A stretch of DNA of 37,987 nucleotides from Allostellaceae bacterium (GTDB taxonomy: Bacteria > Pseudomonadota > Alphaproteobacteria > ATCC43930 > CGMCC-115725): positions 1-37,987 of the forward strand of contig JANWJX010000032.1 in assembly GCA_025451725.1 (NCBI GenBank), given 5' to 3'. Below are positions 30,895 to 37,987 of the stretch, piece by piece; within the stretch, counting starts at the first letter, position 1, and each line of letters begins with the position of its first letter. The translations under genes were made by a program, and so were the position numbers. Below the pieces are notes generated by a model. The model was not told the origin of the DNA. It saw only the letters and a list, made by a program, of their open reading frames with translations, and made no database searches.

Positions 30895-31515
30895 ATGTTG
30901 CGGATTCTCGGCCGCACCACCTCGTCGAACGTGCAGAAAGTGCTGTGGACCGCGACCACGCTCGGTCTCGAATTCACGCGGGAGGATGTCGGCGGCAAAT
31001 TCGGCCGCAACCGCGACGCCGACTATCTCGCGCTCAATCCCAACGGGCTGGTGCCGACCGTGTTCGACGGCGACCTGGTGATGTGGGAATCGAACTCGGT
31101 CAGCCGCTATCTCTGCAACAAATACGGTCCGAACCCGGCCTATCCGCCTGATCCCGGCCGGCGCGCGCTGGTCGAGCGCTGGATGGACTGGCAGCTCTCG
31201 ATCATGACGCCGGCGCTGACGCCGCTTTATTTCCTGCTCCACCGCCTGCCCGAGGCGCAGCGCACGCCGGAAGAAATCGCGCGCCGCGCCAAGGACACTT
31301 TTGCGCCGTTTGCGATTCTCGAGGCGCGGCTCAAGCACCAGCCCTATCTCGAAGGCGCCGCGATTTCGCTGGCCGATATCGGCAACGGCATCTGGGCGCA
31401 TCGCTGGTTCGCGATGGGGCAGGGCAACCGCGACAGCGCGGTCGGCGCGTGGCTGGTGCGCCTCTCGGACAACGCCGCGTTTCGCCAGCACGTCATCGAG
31501 GTGGGGTTGGAATAG
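30895..31515 (+). CDS. Glutathione S-transferase family protein
   Basis: Cytoplasmic GST of 206 residues. The N-terminal thioredoxin-like domain has GRTTSSNVQKVLW, where a Ser takes the catalytic position, then LNPNGLVPTVFDGDLVMWESNSVSRYL for glutathione binding. The helical C-terminal domain includes ISLADIGNGIWAHRWF. It resembles general beta/theta-like housekeeping or detoxification GSTs and lacks the LigE/LigF-type sequence blocks seen elsewhere in this window. It follows typA by 2 bases. Its TAG stop lies inside an 11-base perfect hairpin. Substrate not assignable. Confidence 0.85.
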   Translation: MLRILGRTTSSNVQKVLWTATTLGLEFTREDVGGKFGRNRDADYLALNPNGLVPTVFDGDLVMWESNSVSRYLCNKYGPNPAYPPDPGRRALVERWMDWQLSIMTPALTPLYFLLHRLPEAQRTPEEIARRAKDTFAPFAILEARLKHQPYLEGAAISLADIGNGIWAHRWFAMGQGNRDSAVGAWLVRLSDNAAFRQHVIEVGLE

Positions 31516-31541
31516 CGCGTCCCGACCACAGGGACGCGCTA
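31513..31541 (+). terminator. Hairpin at the end of the typA-GST unit
   Basis: TAGCGCGTCCC (31513-31523) pairs perfectly with GGGACGCGCTA (31531-31541) around a 7-base loop; the GST stop codon is part of the stem. No T-tract follows, so it is not a classical intrinsic terminator, though it lies between convergent genes where termination is expected. The remaining 84 bases to the queF stop are GC-rich and hold nothing else I can name. Confidence 0.4.
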
Positions 31542-31625
31542 CGCGAGCAAGTGCGAGCGCGCGCCGTTAGGCGCGGAAGCCAAGCGAGCGGACGCGAGCG
31601 CCGGCGATTGAGGCTAACAGAAAGA

Positions 31626-32090
31626 CTAACCCCGTCCCCGATACGGCGCGACGCCTTGGTCCGGCAGCCATAAATCCTTGGGTGGCGCGCCAGTCTGATA
31701 GAACACGTCGATCGGCATGCCGCCGCGCGGATACCAATAGCCGCCGATGCGCAGCCATTGCGGCGCGATCTCGGCGACGAGCCGCTTGGCGATCGCGACG
31801 GTGCAATCCTCGTGAAACGCGCCGTGATTGCGGAACGCGCCGAGATAGAGCTTGAGACTCTTGCTCTCGACGATCCAGCGCTTCGGCACATAGTCGATGA
31901 CCAGATGCGCGAAGTCGGGTTGGCCGGTGACCGGACAGATCGAGGTGAATTCCGGCGCGGTGAAGCGCACGAGATAAAGCGTGCCGGGCTGAGGATTGGC
32001 GACGCGCTCCAGCACCGCCTTGTCGGGCGATTCGGGCGGCGCGACATGCGCGCCAAGCTGTTTCAGATCGGCATATTTCGGTTTGGGCAT
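31626..32090 (-). CDS. queF: preQ0 reductase QueF (NADPH-dependent 7-cyano-7-deazaguanine reductase)
   Basis: Unimodular (type I) QueF of 154 residues reducing the nitrile preQ0 to the amine preQ1, the base that Tgt inserts into tRNA. Catalytic Cys52 and Asp59 lie in [13 protein letters not shown]. The family motif ESKSLKLY with Glu75 and the AFHEDC segment with His93 complete the active site. It is the last gene of the minus-strand queA-tgt-queF run, 8 bases after the tgt stop. The gene order does not follow pathway order (QueF, Tgt, QueA), but all three late steps are here; the early genes queCDE are elsewhere. Confidence 0.94.
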   Translation of the reverse strand: MPKPKYADLKQLGAHVAPPESPDKAVLERVANPQPGTLYLVRFTAPEFTSICPVTGQPDFAHLVIDYVPKRWIVESKSLKLYLGAFRNHGAFHEDCTVAIAKRLVAEIAPQWLRIGGYWYPRGGMPIDVFYQTGAPPKDLWLPDQGVAPYRGRG

Positions 32091-32098
32091 GGTCGGGC

Positions 32099-33229
32099 CT
32101 AGAGCGGGGGCAGGTCGCCTTGCGCCTGTTGCGCGGCGAATTCATCGGCGAAATCGTCGAGGCGTCGCTTCGCGATCGCGTCGCGCATCGTCGCCATCAA
32201 TTCGGCATAGTAGCTGAGATTGTGCTGGGTCAACAGCATCGCCGACAGAATCTCGCCGGCGCGCGCGAGATGGTGGAGATAGGCGCGGCTGTAATGCTTG
32301 CAGACCGGGCAGGCGCAGTCGGAATCGAGCGGGCGCGGGTCGCTGATGTGCCGCGCGTTGCGCAGATTGACCGTGCCGCGCCGCGTGAAGGCCTGCGCGG
32401 TGCGGCCGGAGCGCGTCGGGATCACGCAATCGAACATGTCGATGCCGCGCTGCACCGCGCCGACCAGGTCGTCCGGCTTGCCGACGCCCATCAGATAGCG
32501 CGGCGCGTTCTCGGGGAGCGCCGGCACGGTCGCGTCGATCGTCATGAACATCATGTCCTGGCCTTCGCCGACCGCGAGCCCGCCGATGGCGTAGCCGTCG
32601 AAGCCGATATCGGTCAGCGATTCCGCCGAGTGCATGCGCTGGACCGGGAACACGCTGCCCTGCACGATGCCGAACAAGCCGTGGCCGGGCCGCTCCCTGA
32701 AGGAGGCGCGGCAGCGCTCGGCCCAGCGCATCGAGCGCTCCATCGAGACGATCGATTCCTCGGGCGTAACGGGGAACGGCGTGCATTCGTCGAGCGCCAT
32801 GGTGATGTCGGAACCGAGCAGATGCTGGATTTCGATCGAGCGCTCGGGCGGCAGCGAGTAGAGCGTGCCGTCGAGATGGGAGCGGAAGGTGACGCCGCGC
32901 TCGTCGATATTGCGCAGCTTGGCGAGCGACATGACCTGAAACCCGCCGCTGTCGGTCAGGATCGCGCGCGGCCAGTTCATGAATTTGTGCAAACCGCCGA
33001 GCTCGGCGATGCGCTCCGCCGTCGGGCGCAGCATCAGATGATAGGTGTTGCCGAGAATGATTTTGGCGCCGGTGGCGGCGACATCCTCGGGCGTCATTGC
33101 CTTCACCGTGGCGGCGGTGCCGACCGGCATGAAGCACGGCGTCTCGATGACGCCGTGCGCGGTTTCGAGGCGGCCGCACCGGGCCGCGCCATCCTCAGCC
33201 AACACGGTGAACGGCAGGGCGTCGCTCAT
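32099..33229 (-). CDS. tgt: tRNA-guanine transglycosylase
   Basis: Enzyme of 376 residues exchanging guanine 34 of GUN-anticodon tRNAs for preQ1. The general acid/base Asp93 is in LTDSGGFQ, the nucleophile Asp267 in FDCVIPTR, and the zinc site is C305, C307, C310 (DCACPVC) with H336 (LLTQHN). All key residues are intact and the length is normal. The ATG at 33229 overlaps the queA stop (ATGA). Located between queA and queF on the same strand. Confidence 0.96.
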   Translation of the reverse strand: MSDALPFTVLAEDGAARCGRLETAHGVIETPCFMPVGTAATVKAMTPEDVAATGAKIILGNTYHLMLRPTAERIAELGGLHKFMNWPRAILTDSGGFQVMSLAKLRNIDERGVTFRSHLDGTLYSLPPERSIEIQHLLGSDITMALDECTPFPVTPEESIVSMERSMRWAERCRASFRERPGHGLFGIVQGSVFPVQRMHSAESLTDIGFDGYAIGGLAVGEGQDMMFMTIDATVPALPENAPRYLMGVGKPDDLVGAVQRGIDMFDCVIPTRSGRTAQAFTRRGTVNLRNARHISDPRPLDSDCACPVCKHYSRAYLHHLARAGEILSAMLLTQHNLSYYAELMATMRDAIAKRRLDDFADEFAAQQAQGDLPPL

Positions 33230-34254
33230 GCCTCGGCCGCCGGGTGGAGCAGGCACGCGTCGCCATAGGAGAAAAAGCGATAGCGCCGCACGATGGCATG
33301 CGCGTAGGCCGCCTTCATGCGTGCGAGGCCGGCAAAGGCGCTGACCAGCATGAACAGGGTCGAGCGCGGCAAATGAAAATTGGTCAGCAGCAGATCGACC
33401 GCCTTGAAGCGATAGCCCGGCGTGATGAACAAGGCGGTGTCGCCGGCGAACGGCTTGACCGTGCCATCGTCGCCGGCCGCGCTTTCGAGGAGGCGCAGCG
33501 CCGTCGTGCCGACCGCGACGATTCGGCCCCCGGCGCGGCGCGCGTCGTTGATGCGTGCCGCCGTCGCCGCGTCGATGAAGCCGGTCTCGCTGTGCATCTT
33601 ATGGTCGGCCGTGTCGGCGACTTTGACCGGCAGGAACGTGCCGGCCCCGACATGCAGCGTCACGGCGATCCGCCCAATCCCGGCCTGGTCCAGCGCAGCC
33701 AGCAAACGATCCGTGAAATGCAGCCCCGCGGTCGGCGCCGCCACCGCGCCGTCCTTCGCCGCGAAAATCGTCTGGTAGTCGCCGCGGTCGCCGGCATCGT
33801 CGGGCCGCTTGATATAAGGCGGCAGCGGCACGTGGCCGTGGCGGACCAATGCCGCGTAAAACGAAGCGCCTTCCCGGTCGAAGGCGAGGGTGACATCGCC
33901 CTCCTCGTTCTTGGCGGCGACAGCGGCATGAAAATCCTCGCTGAAATCGATCCGGTCGCCGGCATGGAGCTTTTTCGCCCCTTTGGCGAAGGCACGCCAA
34001 GCGCCGCCGAGGTCACGATGCAATGTCACCTCGATCTTGGCCGCGCCCCGACGGCCGATCAATCGCGCGGGGATCACGCGCGTGTCGTTGACCACGAGCA
34101 AATCGCCCGGCCGCAGCAGTTTCGGCAGGTCGAGCATGGCTCGATCGTCAAGCCGCGCGCCGACCTCCAACAGCCGCGAAGCGTCACGCGGGCTGGCGGG
34201 CCGCTCGGCGATCAGGCTTGGCGGCAGGTCGAAATCGAATTCATCGACGCGCAT
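33226..34254 (-). CDS. queA: S-adenosylmethionine:tRNA ribosyltransferase-isomerase QueA
   Basis: Enzyme of 342 residues that transfers and isomerises the ribosyl group of SAM onto preQ1-tRNA, giving epoxyqueuosine. The N-terminus [27 protein letters not shown] and the later blocks [21 protein letters not shown] and [20 protein letters not shown] are diagnostic. The ATG at 34254 has no good ribosome-binding site and lies inside a 9-base stem, so its translation may be conditional. The OFA transporter small-subunit gene ends 41 bases upstream on the same strand. Confidence 0.95.
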   Translation of the reverse strand: MRVDEFDFDLPPSLIAERPASPRDASRLLEVGARLDDRAMLDLPKLLRPGDLLVVNDTRVIPARLIGRRGAAKIEVTLHRDLGGAWRAFAKGAKKLHAGDRIDFSEDFHAAVAAKNEEGDVTLAFDREGASFYAALVRHGHVPLPPYIKRPDDAGDRGDYQTIFAAKDGAVAAPTAGLHFTDRLLAALDQAGIGRIAVTLHVGAGTFLPVKVADTADHKMHSETGFIDAATAARINDARRAGGRIVAVGTTALRLLESAAGDDGTVKPFAGDTALFITPGYRFKAVDLLLTNFHLPRSTLFMLVSAFAGLARMKAAYAHAIVRRYRFFSYGDACLLHPAAEA

Positions 34255-34278
34255 CCGATCCGAATAGACCGGATGCGC
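34249..34278 (-). promoter_or_regulatory. Hairpin enclosing the queA start codon
   Basis: In the minus-strand RNA, GCGCATCCG (34278-34270) pairs perfectly with CGGATGCGC (34257-34249), and the second arm contains the queA AUG. A competing 5-base hairpin pairs ATCCG with the first of the tandem CGGAT copies, which would free the start codon. This is a possible two-state translational control. It does not show the preQ1 riboswitch sequence pattern. Confidence 0.4.
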
Positions 34279-34295
34279 GCCGTTGAGAAGGGTCG

Positions 34296-34400
34296 TTACT
34301 GAAACAGCTTCGCCGCGTTGATCGCGGTCTCTATCACGCCCCAGGCCAGCGGGATCCCGACGAGGCCCCAGGCCAGTACCAGCTTCAATCCGTTGCTCAT
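34296..34400 (-). CDS. Small subunit associated with OFA-family MFS transporter
   Basis: A 34-residue hydrophobic protein with one membrane segment: [20 protein letters not shown] (residues 5-24), then [10 protein letters not shown]. It resembles the short proteins annotated as MFS transporter small subunit that follow oxalate/formate antiporter-type genes in many proteobacteria (W-x-x-VGIPL-x-WGV pattern). GAGGGAGG precedes the ATG and overlaps the stop of the transporter gene, which lies 11 bases upstream. Placement and strong ribosome-binding site support real expression. How such proteins affect their transporter is not established to my knowledge. Ends 41 bases before queA. Confidence 0.78.
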   Translation of the reverse strand: MSNGLKLVLAWGLVGIPLAWGVIETAINAAKLFQ

Positions 34401-34411
34401 ATCGGCCTCCC

Positions 34412-35821
34412 TCAGATCATCTGCTCGGCTTCATCGGCGGTCATGTGGTGACGCGAGTTCACCGCCTTGATGAAGAAATTGCAGAAGAAGCCGATCACCA
34501 GCAGCACCGCCATGATGTACATGGTGTTGTTGTAGGCCTGGGCCTTGGGGATGCCGTGCGCGATATTGTAGGCGCGGATGTAGTTCACCAGCACCGGCCC
34601 GAAGATGCCCGCCATCGACCAAGCGGTCAGCAACAGGCCGTGGATGGCGCCGACATAGCGCGTGCCGAACATGTCCTTGAGATAGGCCGGCACGGTCGAG
34701 AAGCCGCCGCCATACATGCTGATGATGACCAGGAAGCAGATCACGAACAGCGGCACGCTGCCGATCGAGCCCGAGGTCGGCACGATGGCGTAGAGCACGG
34801 TGCCAAGCGCGAAGAACACGAAATAGGTGTTCTTGCGCCCGATAAAGTCCGAGGTCGACGCCCAGGCGAAACGACCGCCCATGTTGAAGAGGCTCATCAA
34901 CCCGACCAGTCCGGAGGCTGCGATCGCGGTGATATGGCCCGGGAACATTTCCTGACTCATCGCCGAAGCCTGACCGAGCACGCCGATACCGGCGGTGACG
35001 TTAAGGCACAGCACCCACCAGATCAGCCAGAATTGCGGGGTTTTCAGCGCCTGGTAGACGTAGACGTGGTTGGTGGTGATCAGCGGATGAGGCGGCGGCG
35101 CGACAAACCCTTCGGGCTTCCAGCCCGGCGCCGGAATCTTCACCAGCCAGGCGCCGATCATCATGAAGCAGAGATAGATCAGCCCCATGACAATGAAGGT
35201 CTCGGCGACGCCGACATGGGTCTGGGTGGTGAACTTGCCCATCAGCCAAACCGACAAAGGCGAGGCGATGAATGCGCCGCCGCCGAACCCCATGATCGCC
35301 ATGCCGGTGGCCATGCCCGGCCGGTCGGGGAACCACTTGATCAGGGTCGAGACCGGCGAGATATAGCCGATGCCAAGACCGAAACCGCCGATCACGCCGT
35401 AGCCGATATAGATCAGCCAGATATTGTGGACATAGACGCCAAGCGCCGACAGCAGGAATCCCGCCGCCCAGCACAGCGCCGCGGTGAACATCGCTCGGCG
35501 CGGTCCGCCTTCCTCGACCCAGCGGCCGAGCAGCGCCGCCGACACACCGAGGAAAAAAATACCGAGACTGAAAATCCACCCGAGCTGGGCGAGCGTCCAA
35601 TCGTCCGGCGCCGAGGGCACCGCGATCAGCTTGTGCAGGTCCCAGGCGCCGCCCGGCGCCTTAGCGCCGATGCCGATCAGCTTCGACAGCGGAATGTTGA
35701 ACACGCTGTAGGCATAGGCTTGGCCGATGCAGAGGTGGACGCATAGCGCGGCCGGCGGAATCAGCCAGCGTGAGTAACCCGCCGGCGCGATGGTCCGGCT
35801 CTTGTCGAGAAATCCCAGCAT
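34412..35821 (-). CDS. OFA-family MFS transporter (oxalate/formate antiporter type)
   Basis: Inner-membrane protein of 469 residues with about 12 segments. The N-terminal [20 protein letters not shown] and the phrase [33 protein letters not shown] are typical of the OFA group, which exchange or import oxalate, formate, pyruvate and other small carboxylates. The second half has [13 protein letters not shown]-like [21 protein letters not shown]. The ATG at 35821 was chosen because GGGGAGA precedes it; an ATG at 35833 adds four residues. A one-segment small protein follows as its probable partner. The substrate is not determined. Confidence 0.85.
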   Translation of the reverse strand: MLGFLDKSRTIAPAGYSRWLIPPAALCVHLCIGQAYAYSVFNIPLSKLIGIGAKAPGGAWDLHKLIAVPSAPDDWTLAQLGWIFSLGIFFLGVSAALLGRWVEEGGPRRAMFTAALCWAAGFLLSALGVYVHNIWLIYIGYGVIGGFGLGIGYISPVSTLIKWFPDRPGMATGMAIMGFGGGAFIASPLSVWLMGKFTTQTHVGVAETFIVMGLIYLCFMMIGAWLVKIPAPGWKPEGFVAPPPHPLITTNHVYVYQALKTPQFWLIWWVLCLNVTAGIGVLGQASAMSQEMFPGHITAIAASGLVGLMSLFNMGGRFAWASTSDFIGRKNTYFVFFALGTVLYAIVPTSGSIGSVPLFVICFLVIISMYGGGFSTVPAYLKDMFGTRYVGAIHGLLLTAWSMAGIFGPVLVNYIRAYNIAHGIPKAQAYNNTMYIMAVLLVIGFFCNFFIKAVNSRHHMTADEAEQMI

Positions 35822-35896
35822 TTTTCTCCCCATGAATTTTTCTCTTGGCGGTCTTTGCCGACTGCCCCGATGCCGTTGAGGCTTTTCGGTGACATC

Positions 35897-35925
35897 CTAT
35901 TAGTCCAAGCGTGAGGGGCGGACAA
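35897..35925 (-). promoter_or_regulatory. Candidate promoter for the OFA transporter operon
   Basis: On the minus strand TTGTCC (35925-35920) and TAATAG (35902-35897) are 17 bases apart, about 75 bases upstream of the start. The -35 matches 4 of 6 and the -10 only 3 of 6, so this is tentative. Confidence 0.3.
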
Positions 35926-35950
35926 TAAGACAAAGGAATGAGAGACATTC

Positions 35951-35978
35951 TTGCCCTTGGCGCGTGTGGCGATACAAT
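35951..35978 (+). promoter_or_regulatory. Candidate promoter for the zinc-ribbon protein gene
   Basis: TTGCCC (35951-35956) and TACAAT (35973-35978) are 16 bases apart; the -10 box matches 5 of 6. Initiation near 35985 would leave a leader of about 14 bases before the ATG at 35999. Confidence 0.5.
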
Positions 35979-35998
35979 CGTGAACGGACAGCGATGGT

Positions 35999-36805
35999 AT
36001 GATTGTTACCTGCCCCATTTGTGCGACCCGCTTTTTGATCGACCCACGCGCGCTAGGCGCCACGGGGCGAACGGTGCGGTGCACCCATTGCAATCATGTT
36101 TGGATGCAATTGCCGGCGGAAGACGCGCCGCGCCGGGTCGATCTGCCGCTGCCCGGGCTCGACCGGCCGCTGCCGCCGCGCCCGGCGCCGCAGGCCCGTC
36201 CGCTGCCGCCGCCGCCCGTCATTCCGCCGCCGCCCAGTTTCGCGGCGGCCGCACCGGCGGCGGTGCTTGAGGACGAGCCGCTCCCCGCCCCGGTCCCTCC
36301 TCGTCCCGCGGTACGCCGCCTGCCGGAACCTACCAGCTTCAGTGTTGCCGTCTCGGACGAGGACAATGTGGTGCGCGGCAGTAACCGGCCACTATTGATC
36401 GTCGCGCTGGTGGCGGCGGTTTTGGCACTGCTCTGGTACGGCCGCGATTTCCTGATGGACCGCGTGCCGGCGCTCGAGGGCGTTTACGCGGCGGTCGGGC
36501 TGGGGCCTGGCGACCCGCGCGACGATCTCGAAGTTCGCGGTCTACGCTCCAACCGCACCCAGGTCGACGGCCGCCCGGTCTTGGTGATCGACGGCGAGGT
36601 CGCGAACATTTCGAACATGGCGCGCCGGGTGCCGCCCTTGCGCATTACGCTCGAGGATGTGGGCCGCCATCCGATCAGGAGTTGGACGGTGGTGGCGACG
36701 CAGGATCGTCTGCAGCCGGGTGAAAGTGCGCCGTTCCACGCCAGCGTTGCAGATCCTGGCGGCAAGACTGTCGGGGCATCGGTCAGTTTTGAAGGCGCGA
36801 ATTAA
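35999..36805 (+). CDS. MJ0042-type zinc-ribbon protein with one membrane segment (DUF3426-like)
   Basis: Protein of 268 residues. C5-x2-C8 and C28-x2-C31 form an MJ0042-type zinc ribbon at the cytoplasmic N-terminus. Residues 40-110 are a Pro/Ala-rich disordered linker (PLPPPPVIPPPPS). A single membrane segment at 131-147 (PLLIVALVAAVLALLWY) is followed by a periplasmic beta domain with VDGRPVLVIDGEVANIS and LQPGESAPFHASVADP, matching DUF3426. The family is widespread in alpha- and betaproteobacteria; its role is not known. The stop overlaps that of the convergent COQ9-like gene by 4 bases. Confidence 0.85.
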   Translation: MIVTCPICATRFLIDPRALGATGRTVRCTHCNHVWMQLPAEDAPRRVDLPLPGLDRPLPPRPAPQARPLPPPPVIPPPPSFAAAAPAAVLEDEPLPAPVPPRPAVRRLPEPTSFSVAVSDEDNVVRGSNRPLLIVALVAAVLALLWYGRDFLMDRVPALEGVYAAVGLGPGDPRDDLEVRGLRSNRTQVDGRPVLVIDGEVANISNMARRVPPLRITLEDVGRHPIRSWTVVATQDRLQPGESAPFHASVADPGGKTVGASVSFEGAN

Positions 36806-37440
36806 CGTCCGCGCAGCGCCCGGCCGAGCCGAAAGGGGTTGGGCAGCATGTCGAGCCGCGATGCGACGCTCTCGCGCCAGCGGGGCAGGGCGCCGATTTC
36901 GCCGAGCCGCCGTTCGAGGAAGCCGCGCGTCTCGGCGAAATTGGCTGACCGATCTTCAAGCCAATAGAGCGAGGTGACGGCGAGCAAGCCGCCGAGCAGG
37001 CCGCGCTTGGTGTAGAAGCTGAAATCCACCGACTCGTCCCCGACCGCATACCAGATCGCATCGACCGTCTCGTAGATCAGCCGTGCCGCCAACGGCGCGT
37101 TGAGCGGCTGTGCCAGAACGCGCAGGGCGCGGCGCACCGCCTCGCGGTGCAGCGCCAATGCCTCGAAGCGCGCCATTACCGCGGCAGCGACTTTTTCGTG
37201 GGTGCGCATCGTGCCGATATCGAGATGGCCGAGCCGCGCCAGCATCTGCCGGTCGGCCCAGCGGCTGAACGACACGGCCATGTCCGCCGGTCCGCGGGGA
37301 AACGCGGCGGCGGCATCGGCGGCTGCGATGCCGTGCTTTGCGGCGGCGGTCAGCAGCGCATGGCGTGTCCAGCCGTCGAACGGCACGTCGGGCAGCATCG
37401 CCAGCATCAAGGTCTCGCGATCGGCGTCACTCATCGACAT
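36802..37440 (-). CDS. COQ9 family protein (ubiquinone biosynthesis accessory)
   Basis: Protein of 212 residues. The N-terminal part has a TetR-like helical layout (DVPFDGWTRHALLTAAAKHG). The conserved COQ9 core includes ADMAVSFSRWADRQML, WYAVGDESVDFSFYTKRGLLGGLLAVTSLYWLEDRS. Mitochondrial COQ9 presents lipid intermediates to the COQ7 hydroxylase; the alphaproteobacterial homologs are assumed to do likewise. Two ATGs (37440, 37434) are possible; the first overlaps the peptide deformylase stop by 14 bases, so the pair is translated together. No other ubiquinone gene is in the window. Confidence 0.85.
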   Translation of the reverse strand: MSMSDADRETLMLAMLPDVPFDGWTRHALLTAAAKHGIAAADAAAAFPRGPADMAVSFSRWADRQMLARLGHLDIGTMRTHEKVAAAVMARFEALALHREAVRRALRVLAQPLNAPLAARLIYETVDAIWYAVGDESVDFSFYTKRGLLGGLLAVTSLYWLEDRSANFAETRGFLERRLGEIGALPRWRESVASRLDMLPNPFRLGRALRGR

Positions 37441-37984
37441 TGTCAGGTCCGGGAAGGCCGATGGGGAAGCGCGAGGCTTCCTCGTTGAACTGCAAGAGGC
37501 GCATGTCCGGCATCCGCTGCGGATAGAGAATGCCGTCGAGATGGTCGCATTCGTGCTGGACAACGCGTGCGTGGAAACCCTCGACCGTGCGGTCGATGGT
37601 CGCGCCGCCGAGCCCGACCCCGCGATAGCGGATCCTGGTCCAGCGCGGCACCGCGCCGCGCAGCCCGGGTACCGACAGGCAGCCCTCCCAGCCCAGTTCC
37701 CGCTCGTCGCCGATCGGTTCGATGACCGGGTTGATCAGGACCGTCCAGTCCTGCGCCTCGTCGAGCGGCCGACCGGTGAGGCGCTGTGGCCCGACCATGA
37801 AGACGACAAGCCGTTGCGAAACATGGACTTGCGGCGCCGCGAGGCCGGTCCCGGTGGCATCGATCGCGGTTTCCAGCATGTCGTCGACCAGCGCGCGGAT
37901 TTCCGGCGCGGCCGGGTCGGCGACCGGCTGGGCGACGGCGCGCAACACCGGGTGCCCCATGCGTGCGATCTTGAGAATGGCCAT
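37427..37984 (-). CDS. def: Peptide deformylase
   Basis: Metalloenzyme of 185 residues that removes the formyl group from nascent proteins. The three motifs are GTGLAAPQ (45-52), EGCLS (100-104, metal ligand Cys102) and QHECDH (143-148, ligands His144 and His148, catalytic Glu145). All are intact. The ATG at 37984 begins MAILKIARMGHPVLR, the usual N-terminus, so the gene is complete although it ends 3 bases from the window edge. fmt, its usual partner, is not visible; the COQ9-like gene overlaps its 3' end. Confidence 0.95.
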   Translation of the reverse strand: MAILKIARMGHPVLRAVAQPVADPAAPEIRALVDDMLETAIDATGTGLAAPQVHVSQRLVVFMVGPQRLTGRPLDEAQDWTVLINPVIEPIGDERELGWEGCLSVPGLRGAVPRWTRIRYRGVGLGGATIDRTVEGFHARVVQHECDHLDGILYPQRMPDMRLLQFNEEASRFPIGLPGPDNVDE

Positions 37985-37987
37985 GCC

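Noticed and set aside
31513-31541. Strong intrinsic terminator after the GST gene
   Set aside because: The stem is perfect, but no T-run follows on either strand; listed only as a low-confidence terminator.
34249-34300. preQ1 riboswitch before queA
   Set aside because: The hairpin is real, but the C-rich loop and A-rich tail of preQ1-I and the layout of preQ1-II are absent, so only a generic translational hairpin is claimed.
34445-35746. Plus-strand open frame of 433 codons opposite the OFA transporter
   Set aside because: Composition is His/Arg/Asp-rich without structure; the opposite strand encodes a clear 12-segment transporter.
1-37987. Mobile elements, CRISPR arrays, tRNA or rRNA genes
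   Set aside because: No transposase or integrase frame, no spaced direct-repeat array and no tRNA- or rRNA-like segment was found on reading both strands.

Overview
The window is one contiguous stretch of a high-GC alphaproteobacterial chromosome. Supporting signs are a COQ9-family protein, an ETF-beta lysine methyltransferase, an MJ0042 zinc-ribbon/DUF3426 protein, FNR/FixK-type operators, GTG and TTG starts, and densely packed genes with ATGA/GTGA overlaps. The sequence does not name a genus. No tRNA, rRNA, CRISPR, insertion sequence or phage gene was seen, and no gene-free stretch exceeds 300 bases.

Left part (1-11213), uptake and catabolism. A truncated MetE-like zinc protein is followed by a short-chain dehydrogenase resembling the LigD/LigL/LigN C-alpha-dehydrogenases. 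Next come two complete sugar-type (RbsABC-like) ABC transporters that converge tail to tail: a four-gene system (1665-6481, +) and a three-gene system (6486-11213, -). In the second, ATPase and permease are fused into one 833-residue protein.

Middle part (11494-25807), aromatic and ether catabolism. A minus-strand operon encodes two glutathione S-transferases that I recognise as LigE-like and LigF-like beta-etherases, an acyl-CoA-dehydrogenase-fold monooxygenase and a SnoaL/NTF2 protein. It diverges from two tandem, nearly duplicated family-5 solute-binding proteins that have no permease genes beside them. An MHS-type MFS transporter (-) then diverges from a branched-chain-amino-acid-type ABC operon (livK, livH, a livM-livG fusion, livF). 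That operon continues into a VanA-like Rieske oxygenase and an ETF-beta lysine methyltransferase. Together with the LigD-like dehydrogenase this suggests use of lignin-derived or similar aryl ethers; that is an inference.

Right part (25804-37984), mostly core functions. A ribosome hibernation factor with an added cold-shock domain, the RNA ligase RtcB with its activator archease, and a small membrane protein lie between two perfect FNR/FixK-type palindromes (25804-25817 and 28393-28406). They look like a low-oxygen RNA-repair and ribosome-protection group. Then come typA, a GST, and a minus-strand run of an OFA-family transporter, its 34-residue small subunit, queA, tgt and queF (queuosine synthesis). 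The window ends with a zinc-ribbon membrane protein, a COQ9-like protein and peptide deformylase.

The points most worth a second look are the LigD/LigE/LigF/VanA-like gene set, the two FNR-type sites around hpf-rtcB-archease, the two ABC fusions with opposite domain order, a three-way-junction structure inside a transporter operon, and a hairpin covering the queA start codon.
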